Made by a program: the position numbers and the translations under genes. Below, piece after piece: positions 1 to 9,028 of a DNA stretch of 64,000 nt. The notes below the pieces were generated by a model that saw nothing but the letters and a program-made list of their open reading frames with translations, had not been told where the DNA came from and did not search any database. This DNA comes from Rhodovarius lipocyclicus. Lineage in GTDB: Bacteria; Pseudomonadota; Alphaproteobacteria; Acetobacterales; Acetobacteraceae. The stretch's first letter is position 1; the number at the start of each line of letters is the position of its first letter. Where the stretch lies: contig NZ_JAAABL010000013.1 in the NCBI RefSeq assembly GCF_009900765.1, forward strand, positions 1 through 64,000, read 5' to 3'.

Positions 1-1
1 C

Positions 2-241
2 GCCCAGACCCGCGCGACCTCGGCCCGCCAGCCCGCCCGGCCGGCCGTGGCCGCCCGCGCGCCGCAGCGCGCAACGCGTGAGGCCGCGGCCAGCCGCGCG
101 CCCCAGCCCGCCCGCGCCCGCACGGTGGTGGCGCCGCAGCCCGTGCGCCCGCGCGCGGTCGAAATGCGCCAGCCCGTGCAGACCCACCCCGCCCGGCCGA
201 TCCGCCGCACAGCGGTGGATGCGGCGGGAAACGAGGGGTAG
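2..241 (+). CDS. C-terminal end of a protein cut by the window edge
   Basis: An open frame runs in from the window edge and stops at TAG 239-241; no start is visible, so this is the 3' end of a gene. The 79 visible residues are almost entirely Ala, Pro, Arg, Gln and Val (an AAASRAPQPARARTVVAPQP-like tail) with no recognisable domain, consistent with a disordered basic C-terminus. Third codon positions are nearly all G or C, as in the neighbouring genes, which supports real coding. It converges on the heparinase-like gene 23 bp away and lies beside an exopolysaccharide export locus, so a role in polysaccharide biosynthesis is possible but only inferred from position. Confidence 0.5.
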   Translation, partial: AQTRATSARQPARPAVAARAPQRATREAAASRAPQPARARTVVAPQPVRPRAVEMRQPVQTHPARPIRRTAVDAAGNEG

Positions 242-264
242 GGCACGGCCGGTAGCCGGGCGTC

Positions 265-1722
265 TTATCCCGGCAACCGCACCAGCGTCTCGATCCACCC
301 GGGCCGGCCCCGCGCCACCAGCACCGGGCAGCGCGACACCTGGCCATAGGCCAGGCTTTCCCGGCCTTCCTCCAGTGCGATCTCCAGCGGAGCATCCGCC
401 CGCAGGCCGATCCGCGCCAGCGGGCTTTCCGCGCCATCGCCGGTCAGCCGCCATTCCGCCGGCGCCAGCCGCCAGCGCAGCGTGGCCTGGGCGAAGGGGC
501 CGTCCAGCCGGTCCAGCACGCGCCATTCGCGGCCCTCCACCGAGACCTGCCGCCGGTGGCGGCACCCGGCGGCATCGCGCGCCCAGTCATCGCCCGCCGC
601 CACCCAGCGCGCGTGCAGAAAACGCGAGACCCGGGGCATCTGGTCCCGCCCGTCGAACTCCACCGTGTTGTGCGCGGCGGTGGAGGGGAAATAATCCAGC
701 CACCAGCCATCCCGGGGCGCGGGGTTGTAGGCGCCGGTGCCGCCATCGCGCAGCAGGTTCAGCGGCCCGTCCCACAGATCCAGATGCAGCAGGTCCGCAT
801 GGCCGGGGCGGAAGCGTGGCGGCCCCACCCGCATCACCGCCCGCGCGCCCCCCGCCGACCAGCCGCGATACCCCGCCACGCTCCATTCCGGCGCCGGACC
901 GGCCGCGCCGAACAGCGCCTTGGCCCGCACCAAGCTGCCGCGCGCATCGTCGGGAAATCCGTCGAAGGCCGAGCCGTCCTGATGCCCGATGCGCGGCAGC
1001 GCCCCGGTCCGCGGGCAGGTCACCCGCGCCAGAAAGCGCGTGGCCGCCGCTGCCCGGGCCAGGGTGGCGGGCGCGGCGGGCGGGCCGTTCCAGCGGCGGC
1101 GCAGGGTCTCGGCGGCTGTCAGCACATCCAGCATCAGCCGGTGATAGGTGGGGCTGGGCTGGGCGAAGCCGCCATCGGGCGCCACCAGCCGGGCCACCAC
1201 CGCATCCAGCTTGCGTGAGGCCGCGCGCGCGTCGCCCCCCAGCAGCAGGCGGCAGGCCAGCAGCCCGGCGGCCTCACTGACCGGGTGGTTGTTGTCCTGC
1301 GCCAGGGCATAGGCGGGGTTGGCCGCGATGCGCCGGGCATGGGCCGCCAGCACCTCCCGCGCCCAGCCCGGCGCCGGGCTGGGCAGGGCCAGCGCCAGAT
1401 GCAGGGCGCGCAGCGCCGCCTCCTGCCCGCACAGCCAGTTGGGGCCCTGAAAGGGGGGGTTCTCCGCCATCCAGGCGTGGCAGAAGGGCTCCGGGTCCGG
1501 CGGCAGATGGGTCCAGCGGTTGGCTTCCCACAGGAGGCGGATATCGGCGCCGGCCAGCGGGTCGGCCAGCGCCACCCCCAGCCGCCGCCCGGCCAGCCAG
1601 CGCCCGGGCCCCTTGCCCCAGGCGCCCAGCGCGACCGCGCGCGGGCCCAGCCGATACACGGCATCGGCCAAAAGCCACCAATTCGCTCGCTTTATGGTTG
1701 TAGCGCTGGGAGTCTTCACCAC
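265..1722 (-). CDS. Heparinase II/III family protein (polysaccharide lyase-like)
   Basis: 485 residues with the layout of heparinase II/III-like proteins: an alpha/alpha toroid in the N-terminal half and a beta-rich heparinase II/III domain in the C-terminal half. Visible family motifs are DNNHPVSEA (about 143-151), SPTYHR (190-195), HADLLHLDLW (308-317) and AHNTVEFDGRDQM (350-362), which hold the His, Tyr and Asn residues typical of the active groove. Family members cleave uronic-acid polysaccharides by beta-elimination. No clear signal peptide is seen, although the start is uncertain: the first codon is GTG, only 23 bp from the divergent SLBB gene. Adjacent export genes suggest it trims or recycles an exopolysaccharide; the substrate cannot be read from sequence. 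Confidence 0.82.
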   Translation of the reverse strand: MVKTPSATTIKRANWWLLADAVYRLGPRAVALGAWGKGPGRWLAGRRLGVALADPLAGADIRLLWEANRWTHLPPDPEPFCHAWMAENPPFQGPNWLCGQEAALRALHLALALPSPAPGWAREVLAAHARRIAANPAYALAQDNNHPVSEAAGLLACRLLLGGDARAASRKLDAVVARLVAPDGGFAQPSPTYHRLMLDVLTAAETLRRRWNGPPAAPATLARAAAATRFLARVTCPRTGALPRIGHQDGSAFDGFPDDARGSLVRAKALFGAAGPAPEWSVAGYRGWSAGGARAVMRVGPPRFRPGHADLLHLDLWDGPLNLLRDGGTGAYNPAPRDGWWLDYFPSTAAHNTVEFDGRDQMPRVSRFLHARWVAAGDDWARDAAGCRHRRQVSVEGREWRVLDRLDGPFAQATLRWRLAPAEWRLTGDGAESPLARIGLRADAPLEIALEEGRESLAYGQVSRCPVLVARGRPGWIETLVRLPG

Positions 1723-1745
1723 CGTTTGATAACATCTGCCGCACG

Positions 1746-4511
1746 ATGATGCAGGTCTTTCGCTTTTTTGTATGCGCGGCTCTGATTCCGGGCCTGGTGC
1801 TGGGGCCGGCCGCCGCGCAGCTGCCGGGCGGGGCCATCCTGTCCGCGCCCAGCCTGCCCGCCACGGTGCCGGGCCTGCCGCCCGGACTGCCCGGGGGCGG
1901 GGCCATCCCCGCCCTGCCGGGCGGCGCGCAGCAGGATATCCTGCAACGCCTGCTGGATGCCGGGGCCGTCACGCCGGGCCAGCCCCCGGGGCAACCATTG
2001 GGGCAAGCGCCGGGCCAGCCCCAGCCGCCGGCCGGCCTGGCGCCCCCGCCCCTGCCTCTCGCCCGCCCTGCGCAGCCCGACGAACCGCTCTCCCCGGCCG
2101 AGGCCTTCTTCGCCGCCCGCCTGCCCGTCACCCCGCCGCTGCGCCAGTTCGGCTACGACAGTTTCCGCAACACCATCCCCGGCGCCACCACCGGCGTCGG
2201 CTTCGGCGCGGTGCCCGAGGACTATGTGCTGGGCCGCGACGATGAGGTGGTGCTGAATTTCCGGGGCCGCGCCCGCCACGCCGTCTCCGCCCGGGTGAAC
2301 CGGGAGGGGCAGCTGGTGCTGCCCGACATGCAGCCCATCCCCGCCGCCGGCCGCGCGCTGCGCGACGTGCGCGAGGACCTGTCGGCCCGCACCGCGCGGG
2401 ATTTCCCGGGCAGCGAGGTGTTCGTCTCCATCGGCCAGCTGCGCCAGGTGGCGGTCTTCGTGGGGGGCGAGGTAGCGCGGCCGGGCATGGTCGTGCTCTC
2501 CCCCCTCGCCACCGTGCTGGACGCGCTGATGAGCGCGGGCGGCCCCCGCCGCACCGGCAGCCTGCGCGCCATCCGCGTGGGCGGGCGCGTGGTCGATCTC
2601 TACCCCGTCATCGCCGGTGAGGGCGGCCCGCAGCCCGACCTGCGCATCCTGGAAGGCGAGCGCATCCTGGTGCCGCCCGTGGGCGCGCTGGTGGCGATCG
2701 GCGGAGAGGTCTCGCGCCCCGGCATCTATGAACTGCCCGCCCGTGCCGCCACCCAGCCCCTGGCCGCCATGCTGGCCCTGGCGGGCGACGCGCTGCGCCC
2801 CAGCGGCAACCGCTTCCTGCTGGAAACCACCGACGCCGACGGCCGCCGCAGCTTCCGGGAAATGGCGGCGCGCGACGGGCTGCGCCGGGGCGACGCGCTG
2901 CTGGTGCAGCCGGGCGTGGATGCCCAGGCCGGCGGCCTGCGCCTGTCGGGCCATGTCGGCACGCCGTTGACCCGCGCCTCGGCCGGGCGGGGGGCCAGCC
3001 TGCGCGGGCTGATCAGCGACCCGCGCATGCTGCGGCCCGACCCCTATATCCGCATGGGCCTGATCTGGCGCGCGGAGGCCCGCACCCGCGTGCGCCGGCT
3101 GATGCCCTTCGACCTGGGGCGCATGCTGGCGGGCGGCCCCGACATCCGCCTGCAAGAAGGCGATGAGGTGATCCTGCTGGGCCTGGCGGATGTGCAGTGG
3201 CTGGCCAGCCCCGCCGTGCAGCGCGCCCTGCGTGGCGAGGGCGTGGACCCCAGCGCCACCGCGCCCGCCCCGCCGACGGCCCCCGTCCCCGCCGGAACCC
3301 CGCCCACCACCCCCATCACCGGCGAGTGCCAGGCCCTGACGCAGCTGGTCGTGGCCGCCCGCAGCGCGCCGCAGCGCTTCGCCCATGCCCGCGCGGCGGG
3401 CTTCCCGGATTACGGCACCACCCCCTGCCCGCAGATCTTCATCGACTACCCGAACCTGCTGCCCTTCCTGCTCGACCAGTCCATCCTGCTGCTGGGGGAG
3501 GTGCGGCTGCCCGGCCTGTACCCCGTGATGGACAACACCGGCCTGGACGCCGTGCTGGAGGCCGCGGGCCAGGTGACGGATACCGCCGACCTCGCCTCCA
3601 TCGAATTGTCGCGCGAACCCGCCGAGCAGACCGGCTCCATCCCGCTGAACCGCACCACGCTGGACCTGAATAGCCGCAACTTCGCGGCCATTCGGCTGTC
3701 CCCGCGCGACGCCATCCGCATCCCGCGCGGCTTCACCGACCGGGAGGTGGGGCCTGTCACCGTCATGGGCGAATTCCTGCGCCCGGGCGTGTACGACATC
3801 CGGCGCGGAGAGCGCCTGTCGGAGCTGATCGCCCGCGCCGGCGGCCTCACGCCCCAGGCCTATCCCTATGGCGCGATCCTGACACGCGACAGCGTGCGCC
3901 AGCGCCAGCAGGATGGCTTCGAGCGCACGGCGCGCGAGCTGGAACAGGGGCTGATGCAGGTGGCCGCCGGCCAGGCGGTGGTGGGCGCGCGCAGCAGCAC
4001 CAGCGATATCGGCGGCGCCATCACGGCGGGGCGCGAGATGGCCGCCGCCCTGCGCCAGGCCCGCGCCGCCGGGCGGCTGGTGGTGGAGGCGAACCCGGTG
4101 GTGCTGGCCGGCCGCCCCGAGCTGGACGTGCTGCTGGAACCCGGCGACCTGATCGTGATGCCCAAGCGCCCGAACGAGGTGACGGTGGTGGGCAGCGTGC
4201 TGAACCCCGGCAGCCTGCAATTCGCCACCGGCTGGCGCGCCGAACGTTACGTCAACGCCGCCGGCGGGCCGCAGCGCTTCGCCGATACCGCCCGCGCCTT
4301 CATCGTGCTGCCCAACGGCACCTCCACCCCCGCCGGGCTGGGCGCCTGGCAGGCGGGCGGGCCGCCAGTCCCGCCGGGCTCCGTCCTCGTCGTGCCGCAA
4401 GACCCCTCGCCCTATGAGAACTGGGGCATCCTGCGCGACCTGTCCTCCGTGTTCGGGCAGGTGGCCATCTCGGCGGCGGCACTGGCCGTGATCGCCAGGC
4501 AGGGCAGGTGA
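1746..4511 (+). CDS. Polysaccharide export protein with SLBB domains (Wza/GumB-like)
   Basis: 921 residues. A signal peptide (hydrophobic to about residue 20, ending GPAAAQ) is followed by a Pro/Gly-rich linker to about residue 115. A polysaccharide export domain (about 159-232, beginning DYVLGRDDEVVL) comes next, then repeated SLBB-type beta-grasp units with G-E-x-x-x-P-G signatures near 234, 312, 578, 669 and 811, plus a weaker one near 400. The C-terminus ends in a hydrophobic helix (AISAAALAVIARQGR), as expected for a Wza-like outer-membrane barrel of helices. Function by family: outer-membrane and periplasmic conduit for capsule or exopolysaccharide. It is about twice the usual length of Wza and resembles the long multi-SLBB export proteins. 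The downstream YjbH frame overlaps its stop or begins shortly after. Confidence 0.88.
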   Translation: MMQVFRFFVCAALIPGLVLGPAAAQLPGGAILSAPSLPATVPGLPPGLPGGGAIPALPGGAQQDILQRLLDAGAVTPGQPPGQPLGQAPGQPQPPAGLAPPPLPLARPAQPDEPLSPAEAFFAARLPVTPPLRQFGYDSFRNTIPGATTGVGFGAVPEDYVLGRDDEVVLNFRGRARHAVSARVNREGQLVLPDMQPIPAAGRALRDVREDLSARTARDFPGSEVFVSIGQLRQVAVFVGGEVARPGMVVLSPLATVLDALMSAGGPRRTGSLRAIRVGGRVVDLYPVIAGEGGPQPDLRILEGERILVPPVGALVAIGGEVSRPGIYELPARAATQPLAAMLALAGDALRPSGNRFLLETTDADGRRSFREMAARDGLRRGDALLVQPGVDAQAGGLRLSGHVGTPLTRASAGRGASLRGLISDPRMLRPDPYIRMGLIWRAEARTRVRRLMPFDLGRMLAGGPDIRLQEGDEVILLGLADVQWLASPAVQRALRGEGVDPSATAPAPPTAPVPAGTPPTTPITGECQALTQLVVAARSAPQRFAHARAAGFPDYGTTPCPQIFIDYPNLLPFLLDQSILLLGEVRLPGLYPVMDNTGLDAVLEAAGQVTDTADLASIELSREPAEQTGSIPLNRTTLDLNSRNFAAIRLSPRDAIRIPRGFTDREVGPVTVMGEFLRPGVYDIRRGERLSELIARAGGLTPQAYPYGAILTRDSVRQRQQDGFERTARELEQGLMQVAAGQAVVGARSSTSDIGGAITAGREMAAALRQARAAGRLVVEANPVVLAGRPELDVLLEPGDLIVMPKRPNEVTVVGSVLNPGSLQFATGWRAERYVNAAGGPQRFADTARAFIVLPNGTSTPAGLGAWQAGGPPVPPGSVLVVPQDPSPYENWGILRDLSSVFGQVAISAAALAVIARQGR

Positions 4512-4524
4512 GGTTGGGCGCGCC

Positions 4525-4691
4525 GCAGGGGGCTCCGCCCCCTGCACCCCCGCCAGGGGCCACGCGGCCCCTGGACCCGGCAGAAGTTCCGGCTTGCCGG
4601 GGAGGGGGCGCTGGCCCCCTCCCCGGCAAGCCGGCTCATGGGATCAAAGGGCCTTTCGGCCCTTTGCGGGGGGTGCAGGGGGGCGGAGCCC
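4525..4691. repeat. Composite intergenic element, copy 1, four nested hairpins
   Basis: Between the SLBB and YjbH coding parts lie four consecutive inverted repeats. They are 4525-4545 (9-bp arms, loop TCC), 4553-4574 (CCAGGGGCC/GGCCCCTGG, loop 4), 4589-4634 (21-bp perfect arms) and 4645-4666 (CAAAGGGCC/GGCCCTTTG, loop TTTC). The outer ends 4525-4554 and 4666-4691 are near-perfect inverted copies of each other. Read on the minus strand, the same modules occur in the same order near 25.9 and 29.9 kb. Its role is unknown: a small non-autonomous element, an mRNA processing site or an attenuator are all possible. Confidence 0.75.
4589..4634. repeat. Perfect 21-bp inverted repeat with 4-nt loop
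   Basis: Arms 4589-4609 and 4614-4634 are exact reverse complements around the loop GCTG. It is the core of the composite element and would form a very stable RNA hairpin between the SLBB and YjbH genes. No T-run follows, so it is not a canonical terminator on the plus strand. Confidence 0.85.
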
Positions 4692-6793
4692 TCCTGCGGC
4701 TCGCTCTGCCTCTCCTGCTCAGCCTCATGGCCCCGGCGCTCGCCGCCGAGGAGATCGAGCCCACCGGTTCCAACTATGGCGGCATGGGCCTGCTGGAGAT
4801 GCGCAACGCCCGCATGCGCCCCGATGGCGTGATCGAGAGCGGCGTGGCGTTGCGGCGGCAGCGCAATTTCTGGTTCCTGAACTGGCAGGCGCTGCCCTTC
4901 CTGGAGGCGACCTTCCGCGTGACGGACCGGCTGAACGGCACGCTGGGCCGGGGCCGCAGCACCGACCGCGCCTTCGACCTGCGCGCGCGCCTCTGGACCG
5001 AGAACGACTGGCGCCCCGCCCTGGCGGTGGGGGTGCAGGATGTGATCGGCACAGGCATTTATTCCGGCGAGTATATCGTCGCCAGCAAGCGCTTCTGGGG
5101 GGTGGATGCCAGCCTGGGGCTGGGCTGGGGGCGGCTGGCCAGCGGGGGGGATGTGCGCAACCCGCTGGGCATCGGGTTTTCCGCCATCAACACCCGGCCG
5201 CGCGATGTGGGGGCGGGGGGCGTGCCGAACCTGACCTCTCTGTTCCGCGGGCCGCGCGCGGGGGTGTTCGGCGGGCTGGAATGGAATGTGCCGGCGGTGG
5301 CGACCCCGGTGGGGGAGCTGTCGGGCGTGAGCGTGAAGGTGGAATATTCCGCCGACGCGCTGCGGGACGAGCGCGGCGGCTATCCCGCGCGCACCACCGG
5401 GCTGCGGGGGGTGGCGGCCAGCCGTGTGAACGCGGGCGTGCAGTGGCGCAACGAGTATCTCGATCTCGGCGCTTCCTTTGTGCATGGCACGGATCTGCTG
5501 GTGCGGGCATCGTTGCGGATGGACCCGCACGACCCGCCGCGCGTGCTGGAACGCCCGGTGCCACCCATGGCCCCGCGCCCCGCGCCGGTCGCGGAATTCA
5601 CCAACCGCAGCGTCGCCGCCGCCCTGTTTCCCGCCCTGCGCGGCGCGGGGTTCGAGCCGCTGGCGCTGGACATCCGGGGCGAGGAAGCGGTGATCACCCT
5701 GGGCGGCGGGCGTTTCCGCACCTTGCCGCGCCTGGCCGGGCGGGTGGCGCGCGCGGCGCAGCCGCACTTGCCCGGCCAGGTGGAGCGCCTGTTGCTGGTG
5801 TGGGAGCAGGACGGCGCGGTGGTGGCGCGGCTGCGGCTGATGCGCGGCACGCTGGAACAGGCCGCGCGCGGCCATGGCAGCGCGGAGGAGGTCTTCGCCG
5901 CCGCCGAGCTGTTGCCCGCCATGCCCGAGCCCGGCGGCTGGCGCCCCCCGCCCCCGCGCTGGAGCTGGGGCATCGAGCCGCGCGTGAACCTACAGGTGGG
6001 CGACCCCCAGGCCAGCTTCCGCTACGCGCTGGGCGTGGCCGCGGGCGGCCGGGTGGAGGTGGGGGCGGGCATCGCGCTGGCGGGCAGCGTGCAGCGGACC
6101 CTGGCGCAGAACCTGGATGGCGGCCTGCCCAGCAATTCGCGCCTGCCGCATGTGCGCAGCGATTTCGCCCGCTATGCCCGGCTGGGGGAGACCAGCATCC
6201 CGGCCCTGTATGCCGAGCGGCTGTGGAACCCCGCGCCCGACTGGTACGCGCGCGTCACCGCGGGCCTGCTGGAGCCCATGTTCGCGGGCGTTTCGGGTGA
6301 GGTGCTGTGGCGGCCGCAAGGGTCTTCGCTGGCGCTGGGGCTGGACCTGGCCTGGGTGGCGCAGCGTGGCTACCGGCAGCGGTTCTCCACGCTGGGGTAT
6401 CAGACCGTGACGGGCCATGCCTCGGTGTATTGGGACACGCCGTGGTGGAATATCTTCACGGTGGTGCGGGCGGGGCGGTACCTGGCCGGGGATTGGGGCG
6501 TGACGCTGGAGGCCGGGCGGCGCTTCGACAACGGCATCGAGATCGGCGGTTTCGCCACCTTCACCACCGTGCCGTTCAGCCGGTTCGGGGAGGGCAGCTT
6601 CGACAAGGGCATCTATGTGCGGGTGCCCTTCGACGTGTTCGGGCCGGAAACGCGGACGCGCGCGGCGCTGAACCTGCGGCCGGTGCAGCGCGACGGCGGG
6701 CAGCGGCTGGGGGTGGACAACCCGCTGTGGGACGTGTCGCGGGAAGGCCGGGCGGAGGCGCTGGGGCGGGGGTATATGGGGTTCGGGCGGTGA
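4673..6793 (+). CDS. YjbH domain-containing exopolysaccharide protein
   Basis: About 706 residues from the GTG at 4673. The N-terminus LRLALPLLLSLMAPALAAEE is a signal peptide, and the mature protein opens with the family-typical NYGGMGLLEMRNARM. A long beta-rich body follows (VTDRLNGTLGRGRSTDRAFD, GTGIYSGEYIVASKRFWGVD), ending with the porin-like repeats and GFATFTTVPFSRFGEGSFDK seen in YjbH/DUF940 proteins. By family it is an outer-membrane partner in exopolysaccharide secretion. The frame is open back to a GTG at 4508, overlapping the SLBB stop, but that extension would translate the hairpin repeat. TTG 4664 or GTG 4673 gives a normal signal peptide, whereas ATG 4727 would lose it. The start is therefore uncertain. 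Confidence 0.82.
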   Translation: MQGGGALLRLALPLLLSLMAPALAAEEIEPTGSNYGGMGLLEMRNARMRPDGVIESGVALRRQRNFWFLNWQALPFLEATFRVTDRLNGTLGRGRSTDRAFDLRARLWTENDWRPALAVGVQDVIGTGIYSGEYIVASKRFWGVDASLGLGWGRLASGGDVRNPLGIGFSAINTRPRDVGAGGVPNLTSLFRGPRAGVFGGLEWNVPAVATPVGELSGVSVKVEYSADALRDERGGYPARTTGLRGVAASRVNAGVQWRNEYLDLGASFVHGTDLLVRASLRMDPHDPPRVLERPVPPMAPRPAPVAEFTNRSVAAALFPALRGAGFEPLALDIRGEEAVITLGGGRFRTLPRLAGRVARAAQPHLPGQVERLLLVWEQDGAVVARLRLMRGTLEQAARGHGSAEEVFAAAELLPAMPEPGGWRPPPPRWSWGIEPRVNLQVGDPQASFRYALGVAAGGRVEVGAGIALAGSVQRTLAQNLDGGLPSNSRLPHVRSDFARYARLGETSIPALYAERLWNPAPDWYARVTAGLLEPMFAGVSGEVLWRPQGSSLALGLDLAWVAQRGYRQRFSTLGYQTVTGHASVYWDTPWWNIFTVVRAGRYLAGDWGVTLEAGRRFDNGIEIGGFATFTTVPFSRFGEGSFDKGIYVRVPFDVFGPETRTRAALNLRPVQRDGGQRLGVDNPLWDVSREGRAEALGRGYMGFGR

Positions 6794-6804
6794 AGGCCGC
6801 CAGC

Positions 6805-7347
6805 ATGCGCATCCTGGCCTGCGTCCTCGCGCTGCTGGCCTCGGGCTGCACCACCCGCATCACCGGCCTGCGCTATGAAGGGGTCGATCTGCCCGACCGC
6901 CTTCCCCCTCTGCGGGCCTTTCACTCATGGACGGAGCGGGTTCCGGGTGTGCTGGTGCGCCTTTCCTCCAGCCAGAATTGGTGGGCCTTGCATGATAGCG
7001 ACCGCGCGCCCCCCAATCTTGCTCCCCAAGCGGCGCGTTGCCGTGACGGCGAGCGTGACGAACTGTTCAGCCTGCGCACCAACGACGCCTGGACGACGGC
7101 CGATCCGGCCAACATGCCCCCCACGCCCCCGGGCCGCTTCCGGTACTGGGTCTGGCTGCCGCTGATCACCGAACCGTGGAAGTCCTATCGTTCCACCTAT
7201 GTCGCGCACGATCTGCGCAGCGACACAGACGATATCTGCCTGCAATTGCTCGGCAGCTATGACATGCTCAGCCCGTTCCGTAGCAATACCGTGCTGGTGC
7301 CGGCCGCGGACATCCGCCGCGCCGCACGGGCGGTTCCGCCACCCTGA
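6805..7347 (+). CDS. Small lipoprotein of unknown function, exopolysaccharide locus
   Basis: 180 residues from ATG 6805 (a GTG at 6790 overlapping the YjbH stop is an alternative). MRILACVLALLASGC is a lipoprotein signal with a good lipobox (LASGC, Cys15). The mature part contains a Trp-rich stretch (SQNWWALHDSDRAP) and a YWVWLPLITEPWKSY segment but no domain I recognise. It follows YjbH by 11 bp, so it probably belongs to the same transcript and acts at the periplasmic face of the envelope. In enterobacterial yjbEFGH operons a lipoprotein (YjbF) accompanies YjbH; position is comparable, but the sequence is not recognisably YjbF. Confidence 0.75.
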   Translation: MRILACVLALLASGCTTRITGLRYEGVDLPDRLPPLRAFHSWTERVPGVLVRLSSSQNWWALHDSDRAPPNLAPQAARCRDGERDELFSLRTNDAWTTADPANMPPTPPGRFRYWVWLPLITEPWKSYRSTYVAHDLRSDTDDICLQLLGSYDMLSPFRSNTVLVPAADIRRAARAVPPP

Positions 7348-7465
7348 AGGGAAACGCGGCCACGCCCGGCGTCAGCCCGCGCGAAACCGCGCAACCTAGC
7401 CGCATATCAGACTGAAGAATTTTCGGAGAGCAGGGGGGCAATGGCCCTCAAGCCATTGAAACACC

Positions 7466-7541
<76 letters not shown>

Positions 7542-7557
7542 ACCGGGTGTGGGCGGG

Positions 7558-7586
7558 CTAATAGCGTCCCTCGCAGCACCCCGCAA
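7558..7586 (-). promoter_or_regulatory. Candidate sigma-70 promoter of tRNA-Ala
   Basis: On the minus strand TTGCGG (7581-7586), a 17-bp spacer and TATTAG (7558-7563) lie with the -10 box 16 bp upstream of the mature tRNA 5' end. Matches to TTGACA and TATAAT are 3/6 and 4/6. The position fits; the assignment is by eye. Confidence 0.4.
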
Positions 7587-7649
7587 CCCCTTCCCCCGAA
7601 CCTTTTGCACCTCTACCCTGCATGGCAGAACAGCGTGAGGTTTCGTCCC

Positions 7650-8360
7650 ATGGGCAAGGTATACCCGGACGCCAAGGCCGCCATGGCGGGCCTGCTGCGT
7701 GACGGCCAAATGATTCTTTCCGGCGGCTTCGGCCTGTGCGGCATTCCCGCCGCCCTGATCGACGCCATCGTCGAATCCGGGGTCACGGGCCTGACGGTCG
7801 TCTCGAACAACGCCGGCATCGACGATGTGGGGCTGGGCAAGCTGCTGCGCACCCATCAGATCAAGAAGATGATCGCCAGCTATGTGGGCGAGAACAACGA
7901 GTTCGAGCGCCAGTTCCTGGCCGGAGAGCTGGAGGTGGAGTTCAACCCCCAGGGCACGCTGGCCGAACGCTGCCGCGCCGGCGGCGCGGGCATCCCGGCC
8001 TTCTACACCAAGACCGGCGTCGGCACCGCGGTGGCCGAGGGCAAGCCCACCGCCGTGTTCGATGGCGAGACGTACCTGCAGGAACGCGGCATCGTGGGCG
8101 ACATCGCCATCGTCCATGCCTGGATGGGCGATACCGAGGGCAACCTGATCTATCGCCACACCGCGCGGAACTTCAACCCGGTGATGGCCACCGCCGGCCG
8201 CGTCACGGTCGCGCAGGTGGAACACCTGGTCCCGGCCGGGGAGCTGGACCCGGACAACATCCACACCCCCGGCATTTTCGTGAAGCGCATCGTCGAACTG
8301 CCCAAGGGGTATGAGAAGCTGATCGAAAAGCGCACCACCCGCCCCCGCAACGCCGCCTGA
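7650..8360 (+). CDS. 3-oxoacid CoA-transferase subunit A
   Basis: 236 residues from ATG 7650, preceded by a purine-rich GTGAGG. It carries the subunit A signature GGFGLCGIP (about 25-33) and the conserved VSNNAGIDDVGLGKL, GENNEFERQ and ELEVEFNPQGTLAERCRAGG blocks of ScoA/AtoD-type family I CoA-transferases. With subunit B 15 bp downstream it would form a heterodimeric cytoplasmic enzyme moving CoA from succinyl-CoA (or another acyl-CoA) to a 3-oxo acid such as acetoacetate, as in ketone body or beta-ketoadipate use. Substrate choice between scoA, atoD and pcaI cannot be settled from motifs alone. Confidence 0.92.
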   Translation: MGKVYPDAKAAMAGLLRDGQMILSGGFGLCGIPAALIDAIVESGVTGLTVVSNNAGIDDVGLGKLLRTHQIKKMIASYVGENNEFERQFLAGELEVEFNPQGTLAERCRAGGAGIPAFYTKTGVGTAVAEGKPTAVFDGETYLQERGIVGDIAIVHAWMGDTEGNLIYRHTARNFNPVMATAGRVTVAQVEHLVPAGELDPDNIHTPGIFVKRIVELPKGYEKLIEKRTTRPRNAA

Positions 8361-8375
8361 GCCAGGAGAAAACGC

Positions 8376-9017
8376 ATGGCCTGGAACCGTGACCAGATGG
8401 CTGCCCGCGCGGCGCGCGAGCTGGAGGATGGCTTCTACGTCAACCTCGGCATCGGCATCCCGACGCTGGTGGCCAACCATATCCCCGCCGACATCTCCGT
8501 GCAGTTGCAGAGCGAGAACGGCATGCTGGGCATCGGCCCCTTCCCCATCGAGGGGACGGAGGACGCGGACCTGATCAACGCCGGCAAGCAGACCGTCTCC
8601 ATGCTGCCGACCACCTCCATCTTCTCCTCCGCTGATTCCTTCGGGATGATCCGCGGCGGGCATATCGACCTGTCCATCCTGGGCGCGCTGCAGGTGGCCC
8701 AGAACGGCGACCTGGCGAACTGGATGGTGCCGGGCAAGATGGTGAAGGGCATGGGCGGCGCCATGGACCTGGTGGCGGGCGTGAAGCGCGTGATCGTGCT
8801 GATGGAACACACCGCCGGCGGCAAGCCCAAGCTGCTGAAGCAATGCGCCCTGCCGCTGACCGGCCAGCGCGTGGTGGATACGCTGGTGACCGACCTCGGC
8901 GTGTTCCTGATCGACAAGAAGGGCGACGGCGGCGTGACCCTGATCGAGCTGGCGCACGACGTCTCGCTGGATGAGGTGAAGGCCAAGACCGAGGCCGAGT
9001 TCAAGGTGGCGCTGTAA
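8376..9017 (+). CDS. 3-oxoacid CoA-transferase subunit B
   Basis: 213 residues; AGGAGA lies just before ATG 8376. It contains [17 protein letters not shown] and the catalytic [10 protein letters not shown] motif, whose Glu (about residue 47) forms the acyl-glutamyl-CoA intermediate. [13 protein letters not shown] is also present, all standard for ScoB/AtoA subunits, and the length is normal. Expected to pair with the subunit A encoded 15 bp upstream; the two are surely co-transcribed. The GC-rich palindrome just after the stop (9030-9045) may end the transcript. Confidence 0.93.
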   Translation: MAWNRDQMAARAARELEDGFYVNLGIGIPTLVANHIPADISVQLQSENGMLGIGPFPIEGTEDADLINAGKQTVSMLPTTSIFSSADSFGMIRGGHIDLSILGALQVAQNGDLANWMVPGKMVKGMGGAMDLVAGVKRVIVLMEHTAGGKPKLLKQCALPLTGQRVVDTLVTDLGVFLIDKKGDGGVTLIELAHDVSLDEVKAKTEAEFKVAL

Positions 9018-9028
9018 CCGGTTTCGGC

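Noticed and set aside
4508-4672. N-terminal extension of the YjbH protein
   Set aside because: The frame is open, but it would translate the hairpin element as Pro/Gly-rich sequence in front of a normal signal peptide.
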